Positions 25,966-39,657 of a stretch of 64,000 nt of DNA are shown here, piece after piece (the first letter of the stretch is position 1; every line of letters starts with the position of its first letter). The notes under the pieces are model-generated. The model was not told the origin of the DNA. It saw nothing but the letters and a program-made list of their open reading frames with translations, and did no database searches. Position numbers and translations under genes: made by a program. The stretch is from Pleurodeles waltl (taxonomy: Eukaryota > Chordata > Amphibia > Caudata > Salamandridae). Location: positions 643,995,465 through 644,059,464 of the forward strand of contig NC_090439.1 in NCBI RefSeq assembly GCF_031143425.1, written 5' to 3'.

Positions 25966-28900
25966 CAAGAACACAGTCTCTTTAAGATGTATTCCAGATA
26001 TTAACTCGCAGCTCTACTATCGTGCTGTAGCGTTAGTCAAATCACGGACTCTGTGTGCTTCTCGCAGACAGCTACACTGGAAGAGTGCATGGACATGGCT
26101 GTTCTCGAGTGAAAATGCTTCACAGGTAAATGATGTTAATCAAATGTTCTATGTGTCACTGCCAGAAGTGAAGTATGTTGCTTTGGTAGTTAAACATTGC
26201 ATATACTTTCTAAGCAACTCGAAATAATCTGACCACAAATAGTGCAAATGTTATATGACCACTTAAAGAGTAATTGCTTCCCTGGAGCATTGACTCACAT
26301 TTGGGAATCCTCTCATTTAAAATAGCACAAATGCAGCCCAGTACAGCACATGATTATTGCTTGTGATTGTGACTGTCGAGTTGTATTAAGTACTCCGTTT
26401 TTTAACTAAACACTAGGTGACGTGTAGAAGTAGAAGGCAGCTACTTATCCTCATTTACGTACTATGCAGTTATAAAAAAACTCCAAGGTGATCACTTAGA
26501 GTTTGGCAAGAATGGCTGTAAATTAGCAGTTTTCCCGCCTTCCAACGTGGCAGTTCCCCGGTTTATTGAGAGCCAGGGGATTTAAAGTCTAATCTCCGGC
26601 AGTCAATCAATGGCTGCAGCTAGTCCACCACAAGCACGCCACTGATGGAACATAAGGCGGCCTGCTGTGCTGAGGTGGTTCCTGCTGTGGGTCTTCCCTG
26701 GGAAGGCATAAAAACACTCAATGGCCCCTGATGCACAGGAAGAAAGCTTCCAGTACGTAGGGGCCACAGTTTTTTTTCTCATAAAAACGTTCTCCTTTTG
26801 GAAGTTTGCTGAATGGGCCAAACAAAACAAGGCACTGATCGTTCCAGGGCCGAGGTTTACATACTATAAATGCAAGATTAAAACTGCATAAGAGATGAGC
26901 CATTTTCCAAAAAGGGTACATACTTTTACCATAAAATGTGAGTTTTTAAATGAAACACAGAGAGGGATGGACACTGTTTTTGTAAAAATTGAGAGCATTT
27001 CAAATATTACATTCAATAAGACAGAATAGTGAAGTCAAAAGTCAGCAACTATGTTGCACGTTGTTGCACATGCATTGACATTTTCAAAGTCTCAAAGATC
27101 TCTTTGCGTTTTCTCTTCCTGAGACATCCTTTGTTCCTTTCTTAACTTTGGTTCGTAGTTCACTACTGCAGATGGATATGTCTGCTACCTCTTTACCTAG
27201 CTGCTCCTATTCTTTCTTCTGACTTTGTAGGCAATGTCTAAGTTAGTCTTGATAGTCCTCTCACTTCTGAATCTATATGAGGCCTCTTCCACGGCCTCTC
27301 CAGTTAATCATCTTCCAACTGCTGCCAAAACTCCCATGCCTTACAAGTTCTTTTCAATCTCTATTATTTGTTCCTGACTCTTCTCTCCCCGTGAACTGTT
27401 CCCAGTGCTTCCTCTTTAAGAAAGCCTCCCAGGGCCCTTCTCTCCAGGCTAAATTCATTCCGTGTCTCTTCCTGATTTTCATTTTCTATCTAACCAACCT
27501 GATTCAGCACTGTTATTATGTACCATGACTGTTGCATCTCTGCTATTTTGGTACTGCACTTTGGAAACCATATGTGCATGAACTAAATAAAAACGCATAT
27601 GAATAAAGTGCTCACATAAACACCCGAATGGAAGTAATTGCACATGTAACCACTGCAGCACAGAAACCATAACTTGATACCACAATACAATGATGTGTTG
27701 ACTGTAAATCAATGCAGATTTCAAGATTGACACCAGAATTGACATCAGAAAGTATATTGGTAGTGACACCAGTAACAATTCCAGTAACAGAAATTAGTGG
27801 TTAGATTTACAGTCAGGTGAATGGGCTATTCCGTCACAATTTTGACTCATATCCCTTTCCCTGTCTTACAAACGCATTATATCCGATGGTACGTGTAATA
27901 TGACGGGTGTTTGTGATGGAGTAATCTGTCTGCCAAACTCTAGATCAGGACTAAATCACTAATAGTGCCTATAACAGTAGCTGTAGGAACATCAGTAACA
28001 AAATAAGAGATGATCATAGAGAGGGCTGTGAAAGAATGCTGCAAAGAAAAAGCTAAGTCTTTCAGTCCTAGCTTCTAACTTCCAATGCAAGGTCACTGCT
28101 TCCTTTAAATAACTTATGCAAATGAACAGTCTAGGACAAAAGTTCTGTGAATATGTTTTCTGCAGTTAATATAGCACAGTGCCTTTAAGAAAGCCCTTTG
28201 TCTAATATCACATTCTGTGTCTTGCCATGACTACCATTTGGAATAATGGTTAGATGTATCCCACTATGTTATGATTTTGTAGTCAAGGTTGGTTTGTCAT
28301 CATAACTTGTCCAATAAACTGTTTTGCAATAATAACTGATACAAGCAGATAGGTTCACCATATCCATATTTAATTTACAGTAGGTAAGAATCAATTTACA
28401 ATAATTTCATTGCATTGGTTCTACAGCTAACCAGCAAAATGAAAATTGCCTTTCTGTGAACATTTATAGAATGAATACTTGGAAACTCTGTGATTACAGT
28501 TCCAGGAACCACCCCCAAACATATCTCTGTAATGCATAAAGTCACCAGGTTTAATGTATTTACTGACATTCAATCTCTCCGTTAGTATTCAAGAATGGAA
28601 TAGGAGTCTTTATTATTGCATTTTTTAAAAGTCAGAAACATAAGTTTCAACAACCCACACACACAAAGTCAACATCAATAAAACCATACAACATAACAGG
28701 TGTCAAAGACCTTACACACTGCATGCCATTCCACTCTCTGAAGCCAAAGAAAATACACACATCAGATATGAGCAACAAAACTGAATGTCCCACTAAAATA
28801 TGTCAATGTATTATTAGATGAGTTATGACAGTAAGACAAGGTGCTTTCAGTAGTGTTTCAGCATTTGTGGGCCTTTCTGGGCAATGACGTATTTGATTTT

Positions 28901-31900
28901 CAAATGTACATATAAAATATCAATGAGATACATAATGCAATAGAGCAGGCAAGTTAGGGTAAAGGGGTGCATGTACTATTTTAATGTATAACTACACATA
29001 GTCTTTCCATGTTGTGCTGTGTTTGTAAAATACCATACTGGTTTGATCTGGTATATTAATGCACATCTTGAAAACAATCTAAATGGCAACGATAGTGGGA
29101 AGTGGATCCACTGTTTTGACTCCTTATAGAAGGCTGGTAAACATCAGAAATGAATGACCAAATGTTTCAGATAGAGGCGACTAGAAGTCAATTTGCATTT
29201 AACTGACCACTTATTTATGTTGAGATATTGTTAATAACTGATTTTGCAGCCTAGTGCATGAAGGAGGGAAGGAAGGAAGGTAAAAAAGAACTTCAGTGCC
29301 TTTTGTGTTTTGTGGATAGCTTAAGTTAGCTGCATATTCACTTTTCATATAATTGGGCAACAGAGAAGACTAATAAGAATAATTTAAAATATGTAATTTA
29401 GAGACATTTGTCAATACTGAGGAAGTGAGTGGATCACATTAAACACAGAATAGTGGGAAAATATATATAATATTATGTTTTGTATAGGGCAGACCTGCCA
29501 CCAAGCATCGTCTTCGCAGATCACTTTCCACGCTGGCAGAACAGTAGTGTGTGGATTCTCTCGATGGTTTGGGGTCCAATCCATCGAAAGGATAAGTTGG
29601 TCTCATTTGAATGCTTGATTTAGTTGCGTCTTCCCTGTGCAGATAAAGAGACTGGTTGAAATGGGTTTGGATCAAAAGGGAAGGTCTCTTGAAAGATGTC
29701 TACAGTATGTTTACCCTGAATTATGGCAGCTATGGCAATTCTCTAGGCCCAGGTTTTGGCAGATTACAAATAGTGCAGTCCAGTAGCATGATGGCTTTGC
29801 CTCAAGTGTGCATTGTTCAAAATCTTGTCTCCAGGTCATTCTGGTGCCACTGGATCTAAGAGAATGAAGGCGATGCAGTGCATAACACATTTGAAAAAGT
29901 ACCACAGGTATTCTTTTTGGGCACGATCCCATGGTAGCAATGTCTAATGAACATGAGTTTTGAACTTCTCTACTCCACCAGAAGCCAGTGCAACAATCTC
30001 AGAATGTGGAATAGGCGCTCAAGGTGTTTTCAGGCTCAAGTTTAACAACCTGGTTTTGGATATCTTTTTGGAGAATGTGCATCTAGTTACTCATGCAGTT
30101 GGCCAATCAGGAGAGAACCAGAGTCCTGGTTACTTCCACTCAGTGGTAAGCACAAGGGATAGGAGGGACCTACTTTTCATTAGTTGAAAGTTTGCATTCT
30201 TGACAACAGAAATGAGAGATCATTAAAAATGACCAACAGGTTTCTACCTTTTTGATAGGATTTTAGGGCCTTTCCCACTGTGATTCGGATTATGTCCACG
30301 ATTTGCCTCTCCCAGCCCTGAGATTTCAGATTTGGATCCATCACACAAAGGGAGCTTCTCTTTCACCCAAGACAGGATGTTCCTCAGTTATTTGATGATA
30401 TTTTTTTACTTCTTTAGAATTTCCCCAAATGATGGGAGAGCTGCATATCACCCATGTGCAAATGAAATTAGGCCCAGGTAACAAAAATAACCTCACCTAG
30501 CAGTTTAAAGAATACATTAAAAAGGATAAATGATGAAGCTGCGGTGAGATGATACTTTTGTTGCATAGGATCTATATTCAGAGAGGAACAACTAGATCCA
30601 TTCTAGGGTTCTACCTGTTACTCCAAACCAAGGTTCCAAAGTATTCACCATTTTATGATCTACTGCTTAGTATACAGCCTTCAGGTTCAGTAGGGTCAGG
30701 ACTGATGGATTGTCAATATTCAGAGCTGGTGACAGATCCTTTGCAATTGTGATTAAAGTGGTGTAAGTCCATTAGTGAGGGTCTAAAAACTAACTGAGCA
30801 CCCTGATACAACTGATAAGATTAAAGAAACGTTAAAAATTGCTTTTCAATCCACCCTTCCAGGATTTTTGTTTATGGACAAGGAGATTGGATAAAGGGTG
30901 GTATAGGTCAGTTGGTATAGAGTAACATGTTTTCCAACAAATAATTCTAATGTCAAATTATTCGTTGATGGACAATGCTCACCCTGGGCGTAGATCGCCA
31001 TGTTTAGTCATGTGTATCATTACCCACTGAGGTCACGACAGATGTGTAGCCAATAGACAAGTGAATTTGGTTTGATTTTTTTTTTAATAAAACAAAAGTC
31101 AAGAGTTTCAAACTTGGATATGAAGACTGTTATCATGCTTACACTTCTATGGATGTATCTGTTGAACAGGTGTTGTAACATCAAAATAAAAACAATTATG
31201 TTTAGATCAAAAAATGAATAATGGCAAATGTATTTCTTTCACCTGAGGAAAATCCTTTTTCTTTTCTACACTAAAGAAAGACTGGTGATTAAACATGAGT
31301 ACACTGAGATAAAGTTTGCTTTGAAGGTCTACTAGTTTCTTCTAGCTAACTTGCTTCAGCCTTTTAAATACAAGAGTCATCAATACTAAATTCATCACTG
31401 TGCAACCCACTAGCATACACCTACTGACTAAGTACAAAGTTATTGCCTGTAGAACAAAACGTGAAGCAATGTAAAAAAATAATGTGCTTCTCCCATCGAA
31501 TATAGACTCAAGAATGTGTTATGATGTTCAGCCTCAACCCAAATTATGGACTTTGGTTGTAGTCTGGATAGCTATGGTTTGACTATAATCAGTATGTGAT
31601 TATCGTGGGCAGGTTCAAAAGTGTCCTGGTCATGACCAAACTGTTAACATAGATCACTATATCAGTATACCAAGCTCCACTTGTAGAAATAACTTTGTCA
31701 AAATCAAGCAGGTTTCAGGCCATTGATGAAAAAATTGAGACCGATATACCAGCCTTTGGAAGTCTCTTGGTTCTTAGATGCAACCTTCTGATGCTGAAAG
31801 TACTGAGCTGTATCTCTGCATCTGGAGCCCAGGCATATTGTCCATCACCCGGAGTGGCCCCATCCTACGCAGCATCCAGGCCTCTTGATGCACTGTTTGA

Positions 31901-34900
31901 GCTAAGTGTCTTGGGAAACGGGATTAAATGCTTTAGATTTTAAAAGCAATATGATTCATACAGTTAATGGAGAGGGCTGGGGTTACTCTTTACTCAGGAC
32001 ACCATCTGATTAAGATATAAACATCAAAAATCTATAATGACACCATAAATCACATTTAAAAGCCATAAGAACATTTTGGATTTAGGTTTTATTAATTCAT
32101 CTGCCTTAATGTGCACCTGCAGTACCAGTTTTATTATTACCCAACTATTGATTGTTCCACTTCGGCCACATGAAAGGCTACTAGTCTGCCGAACATTGGA
32201 CAACACTGAAGAACTGCTCCTAATGATCATTGCTGATCTTGTGCACATCTTCACCTCAGCAGAACTGCCATGGTTGTGTGAAATGTAATTAATAATCTAT
32301 AGGTCTAGAGACTCCCCATTCTCTCACAGTTGAATCAAATCTAACTAGTCACACCATTGCAAGATGGGTGTTTGTGGTCGCAACTTTGCAGATTTGACTG
32401 TGGTCCGCTGCCTTGTGTTGAAGTGTTGTTTTACTGCATGATGGAGATAATGGTGACTCTCCCATCCCTTTCCCATCCCTTTCGTCACAGTACACCTTCT
32501 CCTTGCCCTAGGCATGGAAGGGACTCCCAATCATCTCCCCTTTGTTACTCACTCTGTTTCCTACTCAGCCTCCTTATAGGTGCATTGTTGCACTTCCATT
32601 TTTGGCCTCTACTGCCCAACCTTGGTTGGTAGCCAGAGCAATTCCAGCCACTGTGCTTATTCCCAGTGTCCCTCGTCATGCCCCTGTAACACCCATCCTT
32701 TCTCCTTCGCTGTTCAATTAGCCTGTGTCATGATCATGTCTAGGGAGGAACAGTCAGGTCGTGACCAGCACTGTTGATACCGAATATCAACACCTTTTAT
32801 TGACACACAGAATGTGATCAGTGTAGACGTGTGTATAACTTAAGGTACTCCTGAAATTACTGCCCATGATAAAGTCAAAGACAAATTGACTGCCACAGCT
32901 GCGATATCATCCTTCAATAATAGGCCACACTTAAGATGTTGACAGATGAAAAGCATAAGACCACACTGCTATTTTGGTCTGCTAAGTAGGTTGACCTTGG
33001 CATCCATTACATTATCCCACAATGATGTGTGAAATCTACAGCACTGGCCGCTGCACAAGGCAGCATTTTCAAAGACTGTACCCCCATCTTCATTTTGTCT
33101 CATCAGATTCATCCTTTGCATAGAAAAGTTAAAAACACAATCTACGTTACACAATAGAGCCTGATATCACTTGAGTAGAAAGTTGACTATTTTGAAGTAT
33201 GAAGGGCCCAGTTGACTTACAAAATTTACTTGCAGGGTTTCAAGACATCACTATATCTAAGAATACAAAAATGTAATTTGAGAAAAGTTATTTTGTTTAC
33301 CAGCAGACATTTAGGAGTATTTACAATTTTTTGTGCGCCTAATTGAAAACGTAGGTGCAAATCTGAGATCCTTCATAACAAAGTGAGGATCTGATTGCAT
33401 TTATGCACTGAGATGTAGCCAAGCACTAAAGATAATTTGCTAATAAAGTGGATTATCCAATGCACTCATTTCAGGGGTAGGTGCAGCAATGAGGGCATAA
33501 TTGAATAGCCATATAGAAGGTGTGGAATTGTACAAACCTATGACTTTTAGCTGTTGTGACTGTTAAACGTTTTGCAGCCATTCCCCATCATAAAAATACA
33601 TGTAAACTACTTCTTCAAAAGGCAGGTATGTAGATGTTTCCAATATGGAAAAGAAAATGAAGGCTATCATATTCCACAGAAGTGTTGGTAACAGGTTTTC
33701 TATACAAAGAACATCATTTCCATTTGTAGGTAAAAATAAATCAAATATTTGCATAGAAATACACAAATCCACTAAACTTAGTAAAGAAATTGTCTGCCCT
33801 CCACTCAATCCACAAAGGTTGAGGAGAGGAGTACACATTGTAATGAATAGATTGCATACCGTTCTATTGGCACTCTAGAAATACCATGAATCTGTGCATA
33901 TTATAGATGTAAATCTATGATGTGGAGATTTTTGATTTTTCCAAAACATTCTGGCATTTATGTTTGCGGTCAGACTTTCGATACACACAGTTCAATAGAC
34001 GGTCTAAAGTGGCTGATTCTGTTGCAGAAAGTGCTTTGAGAGAGGATAGTTCTCCTCTAACGTGTAGATAAATCTAAAAAACTAAGGATGAAAACTACAG
34101 TTAACTAGTTACAACGTCTGTAGTCGTTGTCATACCGATTTTTTCAAGCACCAATGAACTGCTATGAACAAAACCCAGTAGATCACATTTTGCTTATTGG
34201 AAGTGTCTAGTGGTGTCTACAGAAGGTGTTTATTCGCTTCAGATGGGATAAGCCTTGCCTGATTTCCCCGCTCTGGATATAGAGATTTCAAAAAGCTATT
34301 TGCTGAGACTGGATCCAGTGGAAACCATGATTTGTAAGAGGTCAGCTAGAATTTTAGCTAGAAGTCAACACACATTACTGCTACATAATACATGTTTTTC
34401 CACTCAATCACGGTTATGTTTGACAGAGCCTTACTCAAACAATTTCATCAGGCAAATAATAACACGTACAGCAAAGGGGTGGAGGGTCTGGGCTCTGGAC
34501 TGAATTTACTACCCAGACAAGGCCACAGAAAATGCAATATCTAGTCTGGGCTGTAATCCTACATCTAACAGTAACATGCAACAGTCTACTTACTATGTGG
34601 TTGGAGCTGCCTGGAGGGGAAGATACTCTGTCCTTGTTTCTAACAGATCGTGGTCCGGTCACGGACTTTCAATATTTTACTTATTGCACTCTTGCTCAAA
34701 ATAAACGTTTCTCTGCACAGAAAGGCTCGGTTGCCTACCCCTGGGGCTGAACAGGTTCAACGTGTCTAGACTTGAGTTTTGCAAAACAGGCATCTCCCTA
34801 ATTTAATTGTGGTTGTTTTATGAGTTCATACACCCGAATAAGAAAGAGTAAACGTACATTTTCCCATTAAACTACCTCAGCTACTTCACGTTGTGTTGTT

Positions 34901-36199
34901 CCCACCTCACTTCAGCTTGCATTTTTGTTTTGTTTGACATTGCTTTGAGGAGTTTGCTCTGATCGTGAACTTTTGAACTTGCTGGGCGGGTAAGCAATGA
35001 TGAAATTCCCGAGCGCTGCTTCTGAGCGCTTTCTGCTGTTTCATTTGTTCTGCACGTGGGACGTCTGACTGTTGCGACATTCCTTTCAAAATAGCACCGA
35101 CGCACATAGAAGCTACTTCAGTTCGCTTTATTTGCCTTAAACACGTCAGTAATATTTTTCAGCAGTTTATTTTCTTTCCAACCACTTTGCACAGACGACC
35201 GAAAAATAAAATGCGAGCGTCTAACTCAAGGCAGGCAACTCACAAACGGCATGAAACAGATCAACAGTTTTTCATTTCCGTTTTAAACTGTTGCATTTAT
35301 ATTGAGTGTACAACTGAAGAATACAAATATTGTTTCTGTGATTCTGATCCCACCCCGGATTTCCCAGTAGCCGTTACAATGAATACAAGCACAGTGGAAT
35401 ATCATTATCTTGGCAGTTCTTGTGTTTTAACTGTAAACATTGTACAAAAATGTATTTGGTATTTTATTTGAAATGAATATAGGAAAACAGAGAATATAGT
35501 GACTAAGAATAAATCTAATCTCTTTCATGTAAATATATATATTCATATTCCATGTATACATTCCTTAGAGTGCAGATTGTGAAGCGTGTCTTTATTGGCT
35601 AGGCTCTGCTGCCCCCGTGAGGCGGTAGCTACTTGTGCTGTAGTAAAGAACACCTGTGCGTATGTGTGAAGTATTTGATGTAATGCAGTACCATGGCTAT
35701 TTTGGTCTGTTAAGTAAGTTACAATTCGTGATGAAATGAAATTGGAAGTCGTGCTTCATGACAACTTACCTTAGTTTGCCAACATGATTTTCTTGTAAAA
35801 CGTCGAGGAAAACTTGAAAATTTTTATATATTTGGATTTTGTACATTTTTTTTATTTTATTGCAACACAAGGTACCAAAATCATTAATAAAGTACACTGT
35901 GGCCATTTTACATGCAGTCTGAGGTGTTTTTTTTTTTTTTTTTAACAAATCGTTATATTAATGAATATGAGCTGTGGTCATTCAGCTGCGAGGCGGAAAT
36001 TCACAAAATAAAGGTCTTCGTTGCAGAGGAATGTGCCATATTATAAAATCGACATAAAGTGTTCTAGAACACCCTTTTGCGAGCACACATCATCCCAATT
36101 ATGCCTGACAGTGAAAAAGTATGAAAAGCTCAAAGTGTCCTTTAAAATCTTAATGCAAAGACACTGGAAGAAGGCACTATTGGTATACTTTGCACCTGA
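25966..36199. other. Ten-kilobase gene-free stretch
   Basis: No exon, RNA gene, intact transposon end or CRISPR-like array is recognised. The sequence is A+T-rich with scattered short open frames that resemble nothing known. The part from about 29.4 to 30.9 kb is more GC-balanced and may hide an old interspersed repeat, but no diagnostic end or domain was found. Confidence 0.4.
35927..35943. repeat. T homopolymer (17 T)
   Basis: Uninterrupted T run. It could be a reverse-strand poly(A) tail of an old retrocopy, but no retrocopy body is recognised beside it. Confidence 0.8.
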
Positions 36200-36204
36200 C
36201 TTAT

Positions 36205-36470
36205 TGATCAGCCTGCCCTGCGCCAATCATGATGCTGCTCAAAGCAGCGTTATGATTGGTTGGAGTGCCCTGGCTAGGCGCTCCAACGCAACCTGGGAGC
36301 CTGGGCTGGCTCTCTCCAACTTGGCAACACAGTGCCAGGTTGGAGAGAGCCCTTGTGTGATTGTGTGTTTGGCCGGCCCAAAACAGCCGGTCAAACATAC
36401 ATGCACACTGAAGAGAGTGCTCTGTGCACTCCTCTCACTGTTCATCACCCCAATGGCTAACCCACTTAAA
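36205..36470. mobile_element. Hairpin-rich non-autonomous element (putative)
   Basis: Successive inverted repeats lie close together: CCAATCATGATGCTGCT with its complement ending ATGATTGG, GGCTCTCTCCAACTTGGCA with TGCCAGGTTGGAGAGAGCC (about 36309-36350), GCCGG-type arms around 36372-36393, and GAGAGTGC/GCACTCCTCTC around 36412-36438. The block is GC-rich against A+T-rich flanks. Terminal repeats and target duplication are not certain, so the class is open; the architecture resembles the hairpin-string MITE array about 600 bases to the right. Confidence 0.4.
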
Positions 36471-36869
36471 AAATACAATGATATTAAACAGCGTTTATTA
36501 TCGTTTCATTTCTAAAGGTTTGCAGCTTCAGCTGGTGGGGGGAGGGTGACGCTCCTCCACCCTAACGGAAGGCACATTTACCATCGACAGTCAGAGACCT
36601 GATAGGCATTGATAGCATGCAAATGCGTGATTTACGATTTCTCATGCAATGGATTTTTTTAAGTTGATTGAGACCCTAAGAGGCTTAATAATAACAAAAA
36701 AAATCAATTTTTGTGAAGCCCATTTGGCCAAACAATAAGGCTCAGGAATTGGTAGTTGAAGTGAAGTCATTTTTATTGCAAGTTAATAATCAGCCCAGTG
36801 TATATGCATGTCGGAGAGTATAAAAATGATACAAGATTACAGCTGACAAACAGAAATATCACAATAGAT
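36471..36869. other. Short gene-free gap before the MITE array
   Basis: No gene or classified repeat. It ends in the TTA (36870-36872) that flanks the first MITE unit. Confidence 0.4.
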
Positions 36870-36872
36870 TTA

Positions 36873-37799
36873 GGCCCATATTTATACTTTTTGACGCTAA
36901 ACTGCGCTAACGCAGTTTAGCGTCAAAAAATTTAGCGCCGTCTAACGCCATTCTGAAGCGCCATGCGGGCGCCGTATTTATGGAATGGCGTTAGCCGGCG
37001 CTAGCAGACCGGCGCTGCCTGGTGTGCGTGGAAAAAAACCACGTAGACCAGGCAGCGCCGGCGTAGGGGGAAAATGGCGTTAGGGCGTCTTAAAATGGGG
37101 CAAGTCAGGTTGAGGCAAAAAAATCGGCTCAACCCGATTTGCGCAATTTTTTTCGACGCCCAGACGCCATTTAAATGACTCCTGTCTTAGTAAAGACAGG
37201 AGTCATGCCCCCTTGCCCAATGGCCATGCCCAGGGGACTTATGTCCCCTGGGCATGGTCATTGGGCATAGTGGCATGTAGGGAGGCACAAATAAGGCCCC
37301 CCCTATGCCACCAATTTTTTTTTTTTTAAATAAAAAATTATACTTACCTGAACTTACCTGAATGTCCCTGGGGTGGGTCCCTCCATCCTTGGGTGTCCTC
37401 CTGGGGTGGGCAGGGGTGGCAGGGGGGGTCCCTGGGGGCAGGGGAGGGCACCTGTGGGCTCATTTTGAGCCCACAGGCCCCTTAACGCCTACCCTGACCC
37501 AGGCGTTAAATAGTGGCGCAAATGCGGGGTTTTTTGACCCGCCAACTCCCGGGCGTGATTTTTGCCCGGGAGTATAAATACGACGCATTTGCGTCGCCGT
37601 CATTTTTTTAGACGGGAACGCCTTCCTTGCATCTCATTAACGCAAGGAAGGCGTTCACGCAAAAAAATGACGCTATTTGCCCATACTTTGGCGCTAGACG
37701 CGTCTAACGCCAAAGTATAAATATGGCGTTAGTTTTGCGCCGAATTTGCGTCGAAAAAAACGACGCTAATTCGGCGCAAACGGAGTATAAATACGGGCC
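36873..37799. mobile_element. MITE unit 1, string of about ten hairpins
   Basis: Strong inverted repeats follow one another: 36891-36926 (16-bp arms TTGACGCTAAACTGCG, loop CTAA), 36933-37003, 37010-37060, 37175-37206 (ATGACTCCTGTCTT arms), 37214-37267 (25-bp arms with one mismatch), 37451-37477, 37545-37573, 37581-37596, 37616-37656, 37683-37718 and 37734-37780 (20-bp arms). Between about 37365 and 37450 is a G-rich tract able to form G-quadruplexes on the plus strand, preceded by a doubled ACTTACCTGA word. Confidence 0.88.
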
Positions 37800-37802
37800 T
37801 TA

Positions 37803-38728
37803 GGCCCATATTTATACTTTTTGACGCTAAACTGCGCTAACGCAGTTTAGCGTCAAAAAATTTAGCGCCGTCTAACGCCATTCTGAAGCGCCATGCGGGC
37901 GCCGTATTTATGGAATGGCGTTAGCCGGCGCTAGCAGACCGGCGCTGCCTGGTGTGCGTGGAAAAAAACCACGTAGACCAGGCAGCGCCGGCGTAGGGGG
38001 AAAATGGCGTTAGGGCGTCTTAAAATGGGGCAAGTCAGGTTGAGGCAAAAAAATCGCCTCAACCCGATTTGCGCCATATTTTTCGACGCCCAGACGCCAT
38101 TTAAATGACTCCTGTCTTAGTAAAGACAGGAGTCATGCCCCCTTGCCCAATGGCCATGCCCAGGGGACTTATGTCCCCTGGGCATGGTCATTGGGCATAG
38201 TGGCATGTAGGGGGGCACAAATAAGGCCCCCCTATGCCACCAAAAAAAAAATTAAAAAATAAAAAATTATACTTACCTGAACTTACCTGAATGTCCCTGG
38301 GGTGGGTCCCTCCATCCTTGGGTGTCCTCCTGGGGTGGGCAGGGGTGGCAGGGGGGGTCCCTGGGGGCAGGGGAGGGCACCTGTGGGCTCATTTTGAGCC
38401 CACAGGCCCCTTAACGCCTACCCTGACCCACGCGTTAAATAGTGGCGCAAATGCGGGGTTTTTTGACCCGCCAACTCCCGGGCGTGATTTTTGCCCGGGA
38501 GTATAAATACGACGCATTTGCGTCGCCGTCATTTTTTTAGACGGGAACGCCTTCCTTGCATCTCATTAACACAAGGAAGGCGTTCACGCAAAAAAATGAC
38601 GCTATTTGCCCATACTTTGGCGCTAGACGCGTCTAACGCCAAAGTATAAATATGGCGTTAGTTTTGCGCCGAATTTGCGTCGAAAAAAACGACGCTAATT
38701 CGGCGCAAACGGAGTATAAATACGGGCC
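37803..38728. mobile_element. MITE unit 2
   Basis: Second complete copy with the same ends and hairpins as unit 1. It carries an A-rich rather than T-rich tract near 38242, and a private change, CATTAACACAAGG in place of CATTAACGCAAGG, in the hairpin near 38560, which weakens one arm. Confidence 0.9.
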
Positions 38729-38731
38729 TTA

Positions 38732-39657
38732 GGCCCATATTTATACTTTTTGACGCTAAACTGCGCTAACGCAGTTTAGCGTCAAAAAATTTAGCGCCGT
38801 CTAACGCCATTCTGAAGCGCCATGCGGGCGCCGTATTTATGGAATGGCGTTAGCCGGCGCTAGCAGACCGGCGCTGCCTGGTGTGCGTGGAAAAAAACCA
38901 CGTAGACCAGGCAGCGCCGGCGTAGGGGGAAAATGGCGTTAGGGCGTCTTAAAATGGGGCAAGTCAGGTTGAGGCAAAAAAATCGCCTCAACCCGATTTG
39001 CGCCATATTTTTCGACGCCCAGACGCCATTTAAATGACTCCTGTCTTAGTAAAGACAGGAGTCATGCCCCCTTGCCCAATGGCCATGCCCAGGGGACTTA
39101 TGTCCCCTGGGCATGGTCATTGGGCATAGTGGCATGTAGGGGGGCACAAATAAGGCCCCCCTATGCCACCAAAAAAAAATTTAAAAAATAAAAAATTATA
39201 CTTACCTGAACTTACCTGAATGTCCCTGGGGTGGGTCCCTCCATCCTTGGGTGTCCTCCTGGGGTGGGCAGGGGTGGCAGGGGGGGTCCCTGGGGGCAGG
39301 GGAGGGCACCTGTGGGCTCATTTTGAGCCCACAGGCCCCTTAACGCCTACCCTGACCCACGCGTTAAATAGTGGCGCAAATGCGGGGTTTTTTGACCCGC
39401 CAACTCCCGGGCGTGATTTTTGCCCGGGAGTATAAATACGACGCATTTGCGTCGCCGTCATTTTTTTAGACGGGAACGCCTTCCTTGCATCTCATTAACG
39501 CAAGGAAGGCGTTCACGCAAAAAAATGACGCTATTTGCCCATACTTTGGCGCTAGACGCGTCTAACGCCAAAGTATAAATATGGCGTTAGTTTTGCGCCG
39601 AATTTGCGTAAAAAAAAACGACGCTAATTCGGCGCAAACGGAGTATAAATACGGGCC
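38732..39657. mobile_element. MITE unit 3
   Basis: Third complete copy, closest to unit 2 in the middle tract. A private change near the right end (TTTGCGTAAAAAAAAACG instead of TTTGCGTCGAAAAAAACG) disrupts part of the last hairpin. Confidence 0.9.

Larger units (their letters stand above)
36873..39657. repeat. Tandem array of three complete Harbinger-like MITEs, one TTA between units
   Basis: Units lie at 36873-37799, 37803-38728 and 38732-39657, all in the same orientation. Each is bounded by GGCCCATATTTATACTTTTT on the left and the inverted match AGTATAAATACGGGCC on the right. A single TTA lies at 36870-36872, 37800-37802, 38729-38731 and 39658-39660. TTA target duplications and GGCC termini point to the PIF/Harbinger group. 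Units are nearly identical. Units 2 and 3 share variants against unit 1 (for example the poly-A rather than poly-T tract near the middle, and ACCCACGCGTTAAATAG versus ACCCAGGCGTTAAATAG). No transposase is encoded; a 71-codon frame repeated in each unit is a by-product of the G-rich tract. Confidence 0.93.

Noticed and set aside
36021..36515. 164-codon open frame on the plus strand
   Set aside because: It runs through the inverted repeats of the hairpin block and shows no family resemblance.
37362..39435. The same 71-codon open frame (MSLGWVPPSLGVLLGWAGVA...) in all three MITE units
   Set aside because: It is repeated only because the DNA is repeated; it lies across a G-rich tract and a hairpin, has no homologue I recognise and no coding signature.
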